Shown here in pieces: positions 56,926-64,000 of a DNA stretch of 64,000 nucleotides. This DNA comes from Liriodendron chinense (Eukaryota > Streptophyta > Magnoliopsida > Magnoliales > Magnoliaceae). Both the position numbers and the translations under genes were made by a program. Under the pieces are notes generated by a model that saw nothing but the letters and a program-made list of their open reading frames with translations, was not told the DNA's origin and searched no databases. Positions within the stretch are counted from its first letter, which is position 1, and the number at the start of each line of letters is the position of its first letter. The stretch lies in assembly GCA_003013855.2 (NCBI GenBank), contig ML058408.1:5705001-5769000 (forward strand). Direction: 5' to 3'.

Positions 56926-58713
56926 GTTCTAAAACTTGGTGAGTTGAATTGAAACTCGGCTGAGTCAACTCGACTCTATGAGATTATGAGCCAAATCTGT
57001 AGGAAACTCAGTCACCCGAGTGATACCAACTCAGACCTCACCTCTCCAAATGATTGAAATTCATTCTGAAGTGTGATTTGAACACAAACATACCATCAAC
57101 AACTAGTGTCGAATTTATTACTATTTTTTATATTTGACCTCTGCCAAAATATTTTTAGTATTTTTTGCATTCCAAATACTTGCAATTGTACATATTAGAA
57201 ATATTGAGTTGAGTCATTTTAAGATCTTTTTAGTCTTCAAGTTGACCCAACTCGTTTGCACGTTGATACGAGTTTTCGGATTTTAACTGTCTTTACTTGA
57301 TGTCCAACTGGGTCAGGTCGAGTCAAAGACTCGACTGAGCCTTTATTTGACTCAAGTCAATATATTAATAATTAAGAAAATATTAACTATAGTTTGATGA
57401 TTAATTTTAAACTTTTGAGAAAAAAAAAAAAACTATAGGTTTATCTATAGGTGAGTTGCTTGAGGTGTTGGGAGTAGGGCTGTGCACTCATGAGTTTGAT
57501 TTCCAATAAAAGAAAGAGCAGTTGACTGGGCGAGTGATTTGGTCAAGTGATGTCGAGCCGCACTGAGTTGACCAAGTTTATGACCTGACGCGATGAGCCT
57601 TAATCATGTTCAGCAGTGTTGTTAGCAAATATGTGCATTAGGCATGCACTATACGCTTATTAGCCATTTTTTTCGAGGAAACATTTCATTTGATGAATAA
57701 CTCCAAGATAAGGATGGATTCTTCATCATCCTTATCATATAAAACAAGTAATTTATTTGTGTTCATGTATAAAAGTTCCCTCTCCTCTCTACCTCTCCCC
57801 ATCTCCCTAAGGCGGCCTTCTTCAGCAGGAGCAAAACTAAAGGGGCATCATTAGATATTCCAGGTTTGAAAAATTGCACTAAATGTTAAAAGGACATGGA
57901 ATGTTTATACAACCTCTCAGAGGGGATTGTAACCAGATTTTAGATCAGACACACCACTAGACTCAAAAAAGTATGGAAACCAACCATTGTTTCTAACGCA
58001 ATCCCAAAAGCCCCGATTAGTTGAACAATTCTAACTGGTTGATTTGTGGGGACCATTAGATTTTTCATTTTTAAACCATCCAATAAATGCACGCCAATTT
58101 AATCATTAGATTACCAACTGCAACTTTTTTGTATATGGTAAATCTAAATTGGGAATTAAATTGTATTCCAGGAATGCCGCAATTTCTGTGTTTGTATATC
58201 ACACATCATGCACAGGCTGCAATTGGTGGACGGTGATGCTCAATAGGCAGTGACTCCAAAATCGAACGGGTGGTATAAACTGACGAAATTATTAACTTTA
58301 AAAGTTATGGTCTCCAAATCAACTCTTGATACAATCATAGACACTTTTTTTTTCCGTCTGAAATAGGACCAGTGGATTTGTTTTAACCGTCCAATAAATT
58401 TCATTATTTTTTTAAGAAAATCTAAACTAGCACCATACAGACAGTTTCACTTTTGTTAATTGTATTTCAAATATACAATTTCTTAAAGTCCCTGCCCACT
58501 TTCATATATTCCAATTTACCAGAGAATCTTCTGAAAGGATGGAAGTGCAAAAGGTGCCGCTTCCGCTAAAAGTTCTAGCATGTGTAGCAACTAACTACAG
58601 TCCACATTCTGAGTTATTGGATAATCCTTAAACGTAGGGTTTATTAACAAAGTAGACCTCTGGTCTACCTATCCTTAATTAGGTAACTACATAGCCTTTT
58701 AAAACATTTTATT
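56926..58713. repeat. Repeat-like non-coding flank
   Basis: 56930-57620 contains many GAGTCAACTC/GAGTTGA words, as in a decayed plant MITE. 57950-58640 has AACCATCCAATAAATG and similar words in both orientations (58073, 58385). No gene is recognised, and no boundaries could be set. Confidence 0.35.
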
Positions 58714-60087
58714 GAGAAATTTTCCTATGTAAAGTTGCTTTTGGCTCAACAACCAAAGTAAACTCCCCAAAACTTTAGTTTTCAAATCTAAACGTATGAG
58801 TTCTTTTCAAACGAAAATTCCCACCAAAGCCCATCTTCATCTTCGTTTTTCTTCCTTCAAAACCCATTTTCTTCTTCATTTTTCTTGCTAGAAAAACCCA
58901 TCTTCTTTGTTTTTCATCCCACAAAACCCATCATCTTCTTCGTTTTTCTTCCTTGAAAAAATCCTTCGGTTTTTTCCTGAAAAAAATCATTTTCTTCATT
59001 TTTCTTTATGAAAAACTCACGTCTTCATTTTTCTTTATGAATGGCCTGTAAAAATGGAGAATGGTGAAAGCATGAAGGGAGAAAGTGGTTGAATACGAAA
59101 AAATAAAAAATGTATGATTGGTCATTTCACTCTGCTCGGTTAAATTCACCGACAAAGAATAAAATGACGGCCAAAGTCCGTCGTTGTTTGTGACCTCGGT
59201 GAGCGACCGGTTGGTTAAAAATGTGTAAGTAAACAACGACGGCCAAAGACCGTCTTTATTCTGAGAATTGGTCAATTTTACCACTTTCAGAATGCCAAAA
59301 AGCGATAAACGACGGCTCAAATTCGTCGTTTGTTCAAGAATTCGGTCGATTAGATCAAATACTAACTATGTTCGGTGAATTTCATCAAACACAATGTATG
59401 GTAGAATTCACCGAAAACAGAGTGAAATGACCGAACATGGTCAAACTGACTGAATTCTCACAAAAATGACAGACACGGTAGTTTCACTATGTTCGGTGAA
59501 TTTCACCGAACACGGTGAAAATGACCAAACGATCAGTCATTCAGTGTTCGGTGTAATTCAAAGAATACGGCAAAATTGACCGAATTCGCAAAAAAGCGAC
59601 GAATATTGGCCGTTGTTTATCGCTTTTTGAGCATATTGCACCGAATTCTCTAGAAAATGATGGGCCTTGGCCGTCAGTTTATTCTGCATTCGATGCAAAG
59701 TGAAATGACCGATCATCCATTTTCTTCGTATTCAACCACTTCCACCCTTCATCCTTTCACCATTCTCTATTTTTCAGTAAGGAAAACCAAGAAGAAGAGT
59801 TTTTTCAGGAAGAAAAATGATGAAGATGGGTTTTTTTAAGAAAGAAAAATAAAGAAGAGTTTTTCGGGAAGAAAAATGAAAAAGATGGGTTTTTGGAGGT
59901 TTTTTTGTTTAGCCGAAGAGAACAATGAAGAGAAGATGGGTTTTTGGGTTGGAAAGGAATAGAACGAAAAAACTAAGGGCATTTTCATCCCCAAAAAAAC
60001 CCATAAGTTTAGATTTGGAAACTAAAGTTTTAGGGCGTTTACTTTTGCTAGTGGGTTATAACTGACGTTCACATATGGAAATTTCTC
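58714..60087. mobile_element. Terminal-inverted-repeat element, probably Mutator-like
   Basis: Inverted ends of about 120 bases: GAGAAATTTTCCTATGT at 58714 and its partner ending 60087; both carry AAAACTTTAGTTTYCAAATC. Flanks CATTTTATT and TTTTTTATT agree at 7 of 9 bases. The inner parts are also inverted to each other (TTTTTCTTC-type stretches at 58860-59035 and 59765-59960), so the whole can fold back. The centre (59140-59700) repeats TTCGGTGAATTTCACCGAAC and GACGGCCAAAGACCGTC words. No coding region. Confidence 0.65.
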
Positions 60088-60519
60088 TTTTTTATTTAAG
60101 ACCTCTGATAGTTGTAGGTATTTTTCGGATGAAAATGCCCTTGCACGAGTTCCCATGCCCTTTCACGGCTATTGTAAGGGCTGTGATTTCATATGGCCCC
60201 AACTGATGAACCGTCCACCATTGAAACCATCCTTTGGTCATTGCACGACCCATCGTAATTGGTCATAAGGTTGCATGTGGCACCATAAGTGTATGATAAA
60301 AACTTTGGTGTGATCGGAAAGGCTCATTTCCCTACAAATGTTGGCGGTGGTTTAACAATCTCCATTGTTTTGTGAGTTGTGGTCCACCGGAGGATTGGAT
60401 CCCATTGATTCTTCGGCCCATGCCCTTACCTTATAATAGAAAATTGTTGGAAGGCATGGATGGTTCTAAGCCTAGGGTGTGTTAGTACATGTTATTTTGT
60501 CAATTGTCGTGCCATCTGG
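60088..60519. repeat. Diverged repeat, possibly foldback-MITE related
   Basis: Words such as ACCGTCCACCATTGAAACC and GTGGTCCACCGGAGGATTGG recall the foldback family, but the match is weak. No gene. Confidence 0.35.
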
Positions 60520-60847
60520 TTGCGTCCCATCTTGTGAGCCCCGGTCGAAGAATTGAAGCTCAAGACTTGAAGTTTATGCTACTTCCCTTGCTCAAGCTCA
60601 AGCAGAAACAAGATCTCAAGTAAGTTGTATATAGATCGACCTTAGGAATCCCAAAACATCAATGAATGGTGTAACTATCAACCTATCTCAACCCATTCCT
60701 TCTCGACCCTATAGCTCAAGTTGATCAGACTTGATTTTCCATGGCAAGGTGCTAATGTCATGATTGAAAACATTGTCCAATCATTGGACTCCGTGCACCA
60801 TCACTTCATGCTGAATATTCAGTTGAGATGCCAAGGTTATAAGGTTG

Positions 60848-61400
60848 TCGACCGGTCTGGACTAGTCAGACAGACCCTTGAAGTGTACTGCTGCTGACTT
60901 GAATAACTTCCAAGGCAACCGACTGGTCATGACCGGTCGGACTGACCCTTCCTCTATGTCCATTAGCCTCTTCTTGGAAATCCAGCCTTGTTGAACAGGC
61001 AGCCGACCGGTCTTGACCAATCGGTCCAGCACAACAAAAATGTCCAGCAGCTGTGCTACAATGGCCTAACAAGACAGTCGACCAGTCTTGACCGGTCAGA
61101 CAGGCACAACACATGTCTAATAGTTGTGCTGCATTGGCCTGGCAAGATAGCCGACCGGTCTTGACCGGTCGGATAGGCACAACACATGCCCAGCTGCCAC
61201 TGATGCATTACTAGGAAGCCATCCGACCAGTCTTGACCGGTCGGACAGCATAACAAATGTGTCCAGCAACAAATACCTTCAGCTGGTCAGCTATCTGACC
61301 GGTCTTGACCAGTCGGTCAGACCCAAAGTGGGTCCAGCGTCTTGTGCATTGCTTCCGACCTATCTGACCAGTCCAGCTTCTCTCTGACAGGTCGAATATG
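60848..61400. repeat. Array of GACCGGTC palindromes
   Basis: About ten pairs of GACCGGTC or near versions, mostly as GACCGGTCTTGACCGGTCGG units, spaced about 60-100 bases, with partly repeated spacers (GGCACAACACATG at 61107 and 61173). Confidence 0.9.
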
Positions 61401-61645
61401 GCCGTTTTAGATTTGTTGGAGCCATTATTTAGGGTTCTATGAAGCCATATCTCAGGGTCTTTCATGGCATGCATTCAACACCCATCAAGAGCCAAGTGAG
61501 AGAGCTTTTACTCACTCCTTCCTACCCTCCTTACTCTTAACTCTCTTGAGTTCATCATTCAAACCTAGCCATTAATGGCTTATCATTGAGTATTCAAAGC
61601 TTGGTTTGAAGTACGAACTTAAGATTTGTATTCATGGCTAACTTA

Positions 61646-62115
61646 CCTTCATTGATCCTAAATATCCTCACAAAGTATACTGACTGAAAAAGGCTCTTTA
61701 CAAACTCAAGCAAGCTCCCCGTGCATGGTATGAGCGTCTAACTCAATTTCTAATACATCATGATTTCGTTAGGGGGAGTGTTGATAAAACACTGTTTATA
61801 AAAGAAGCTGAGAACTTAGTTCTTATTGCCCAAATTTATGTAGATGACATTGTTTTTTGCTCCACTTGTGAGAAAATGTCTATCTCATTTCCAGATTTAA
61901 TGACATCGGAATTCGAAATGAGCATGGTAGGAGAACTTAACATGTTTCTAAGCTTACAAGTAAAACAACTGGCGTCTGAAATATTCATTAACCAAACAAA
62001 GTATGCTAGAGACCTTGTTAAGAGATTTGGATTAGAATCTGGTCGATCACACACTACACCTATGAGCACCACTGTTAAATTATCTAAAGATCTAGCAGGA
62101 AATAGTGTAGATCAA
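61646..62115 (+). pseudogene. SIRE-type copia RT fragment inside the LTR
   Basis: Encodes FIDPKYPHKVY, KKALYKLKQAPRAWYERLTQ and FLIHHDFVRG. The catalytic box QIYVDDIVF is at about 61831-61857, followed by FEMSMVGELNMFLSLQVKQL and INQTKYARDLVKRFG. One stop replaces the residue after VY near 61681; otherwise the frame is open over about 150 residues. It is bordered on both sides by LTR sequence rather than by the rest of pol. Confidence 0.85.
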
Positions 62116-62587
62116 CATAGGATGGTAAGGTTGATGGTTAACCTGATTTGGGCCATCGGCGGATGGTAAACGCGGTCCTAGAACATAGGATATATGTTAA
62201 GGTTGATGGTTAACCTGATTTAAAACCATGGCTATAGTGAAATCCAGTATTCTAGTAGGTTAAGATCATGAACCAGGAGTGGAGTAGGGAAACCGAACCA
62301 CTATATATCGTTGTGCATTGTAAGATTGAATGATTGCTATGTGTTGAACTTGTGAAATAGTTTAGTCAATCATGAATGCTAATTGTTTGATGAAATGCCA
62401 ATGATAGTCTTTCTTGCAAATTGAACATGTATTTTCCTTGAATGTTATTGTGATGATCATGGTTAGTGTAATCGATTTGATTTGTTTTTAAATTGTAATT
62501 GGAAATTCAAAAAGTCTTATTCACCCCCCTCTAAGACATTAGGCATATCTCCAAGTATCTCTACAAGCAATAAAACCACAATTTTAA

Positions 62588-62600
62588 TTGGTATCAGAGC
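62588..62600 (+). promoter_or_regulatory. SIRE-like primer-binding site (initiator tRNA-Met)
   Basis: TTGGTATCAGAGCGG follows the LTR end within about ten bases, as usual for plant copia elements. Confidence 0.85.
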
Positions 62601-62657
62601 GGATTCCTCCGCACAAGTTTAAAAACCTGAAGTAAGATCCTAAGAGAACTTGAAAAT

Positions 62658-64000
62658 ATGTCTAGAGAGGACTCCACATCCGTTACTAAGCCTCCCTTCT
62701 TTGATGGTTCAAACTATCCATATTGGAAAGCCTGAATGCGCATCTTTTTAAAATCCATTGATTTTGACGTAAGGGACATGGTTGATATTGGATATAAACC
62801 CCCAATGGATATTATAAGTAAGGAAAGGTGAATCGGATGTCCTCAGGCCAAGAGAGAAGGCTATGTGGACAGATTATGATAAAGCTCAACGTGTTCATAA
62901 TGCTAAAGGCCTGAATGCCATTTTTTGTTCAGCGTCTAAAGATGAATTTAGTCGCATTCAAAATTGCCTAACCAGTAAGCAAGCTTAGGATATTCTTGAA
63001 GTTACACACGATGGAACAAGCGTTGTTAAACGCTCAAAACTTCAATACCTCTCTACACAATTTAAAAACATAAGAATGGAGGAGCATGAAACATTTATGG
63101 ACTTCTTCACCAGATTGAATAAAATCACAACTGACATGTGTGGTTTAGGGAAACCCGTTCCGAAAAATAAACTATGTAGGAAAATTCTAAGATCCTTACC
63201 GGAACGATTCTCTACTAAAGTTATTACTTTAGAGGAATGTCGGGACCTAGATACCATGAAGGTTGAAGAATTGCTAGGGTCCCTTCAAACTCATGAGTTA
63301 CACTTCAAAACTCCCTCCAAATCTAAAGATACTGCATTGAAATCCTCTCATAAGAAATGAGACTCTGAACATGAAAGCGAAGAAGATCTAGATATGGAAG
63401 AAATGACACTTCTAGGCCAAGAAATTTCAAATTTTTTTCAAAACTAGAGGAAATACTTCTAGAATGAAACTCTATCAGAAGGGTAAACCTTTTGACACTA
63501 AGAACAACAAAGGTAAATTTTTTAAGAAGTCAAAAGATCCTCAATGTTACAAGTTTAGAGGATTTGGTCACATTGCCTCCGAGTGCACCGATAAAAAAGA
63601 CCAAGAAAAAGGCAATGGCGGCTACATGGGATGATACTGAAGAATCTGAATCAGAATCAAACACATCCCAAAGTGATGAGGAACAAGGCTCAATCAAAAT
63701 TTTAATGACTTCCATCACTGAAATTGTGCCTCAAATTAAGCCCATTGCAAAGATCACCAGAGACAATGATGATCATGAATCCTCTAACACTGAAAATGAT
63801 TCTTTAAGTGATGATGAGGATGAGGATGAAGACCTTCAGAAGGTATATAACCAACTATACATTGAAATATGAATACCATTAAAAAGTTGGGCCAAATGAA
63901 GGCTGCAAAATGATAAATTGACAAAGAGTCTTGACGGATTGAAAATTGAGAATCAAAAGATGGGACAAGATCTATAAGAACTGAAAAAGAAGAATGATGA
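62658..64000 (+). pseudogene. SIRE-like copia gag, continues past window end
   Basis: Starts ATG at 62658 (MSREDSTSVTKPPFFDGSNY, then PYWKA), the N-terminal copia gag domain. The middle is open at 63076-63360 (MEEHETFMDFFTRLNKITTD, KILRSLPERF, EELLGSLQTHEL). The zinc knuckle at 63544-63585 reads CYKFRGFGHIASEC, so its second Cys has become Phe. A Ser/Glu/Asp-rich tail follows in another frame (TWDDTEESESESNTSQSDEE, 63630-63700). Stops near 62733, 62830, 62890 and 63358 and frame shifts make it non-functional. Protease and later parts lie outside the window. Confidence 0.88.

Larger units (their letters stand above)
60520..62580 (+). repeat. SIRE-like copia 5' LTR interrupted by an RT fragment
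   Basis: LTR-like sequence from about 60520 to 61645 and again from 62116 to about 62580. It shares blocks with 37495-39275: the GACCGGTC section, CAGGAGTGGAGTAG and the CACCCCCCTCTAAGACATTAG end. Immediately downstream is a primer site. A 470-base pol fragment lies in the middle. GGTTGATGGTTAACCTGATT is present twice (62130 and 62199). The LTR start was not located. Confidence 0.6.

Overview
The window is nuclear DNA of a flowering plant. The evidence is plant-type LTR retrotransposons primed by initiator tRNA-Met, L1-type LINEs, plant DNA transposons (Mutator-like, hAT, foldback MITEs), a plant mobile domain gene, and one ordinary host gene of the plant DCL (DUF3223) family. The many GGCCCACC-type foldback MITEs remind me of magnoliid genomes, but I cannot fix the lineage from sequence alone.

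The only clear host gene runs left to right. A short exon at about 23032-23146 and the terminal exon at 56394-56558 encode one continuous, uninterrupted C-terminal DCL domain. Between them lies a GT-AG intron of about 33.2 kb (23147-56393) packed with nested mobile elements. Earlier exons were not found in the 23 kb upstream, so the preceding intron is probably large too, or those exons lie outside the window.

Layout. 1-1205: non-coding. 1210-3840: LINE and Ty1/copia fragments. 3841-6804: decayed Ty3/gypsy element (minus strand). 7994-8430: LINE RNase H tail. 8431-10790: decayed copia element (plus strand). 10844-22250: an old minus-strand LINE carrying two gypsy insertions, one with both LTRs (10978-17903) and one internally deleted (18229-21842). 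23147-56393, the intron: copia LTR with primer site (24234), Del/Tekay-like solo LTR (24790-28047), LTR with 85-bp terminal inverted repeats (29302-31459), foldback MITE cluster (31518-33390), copia RT remnant (33660-34062), about 0.75-kb tandem repeat split by a solo LTR (34465-36970), SIRE-like LTR (37495-39275), plant mobile domain gene on the minus strand (40415-43712) with a palindrome array upstream (43896-44703), gypsy element (45080-50567) split by a 2.6-kb LTR-type insertion, and a Mutator-like element (52294-55271) containing foldback MITEs, one of them split by a hAT element. 56559-60520: 3' flank and a second terminal-inverted-repeat element. 60520-64000: SIRE-like copia LTR and gag.

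Nearly every transposon reading frame is broken by stops, shifts or deletions. Several carry nonsense codons that look like C-to-T changes of Gln, Arg or Trp codons, as expected of methylated, silenced DNA. There is no operon-like cooperation here: the biology is a small plastid-type gene kept intact while its introns absorb layer on layer of mobile DNA.
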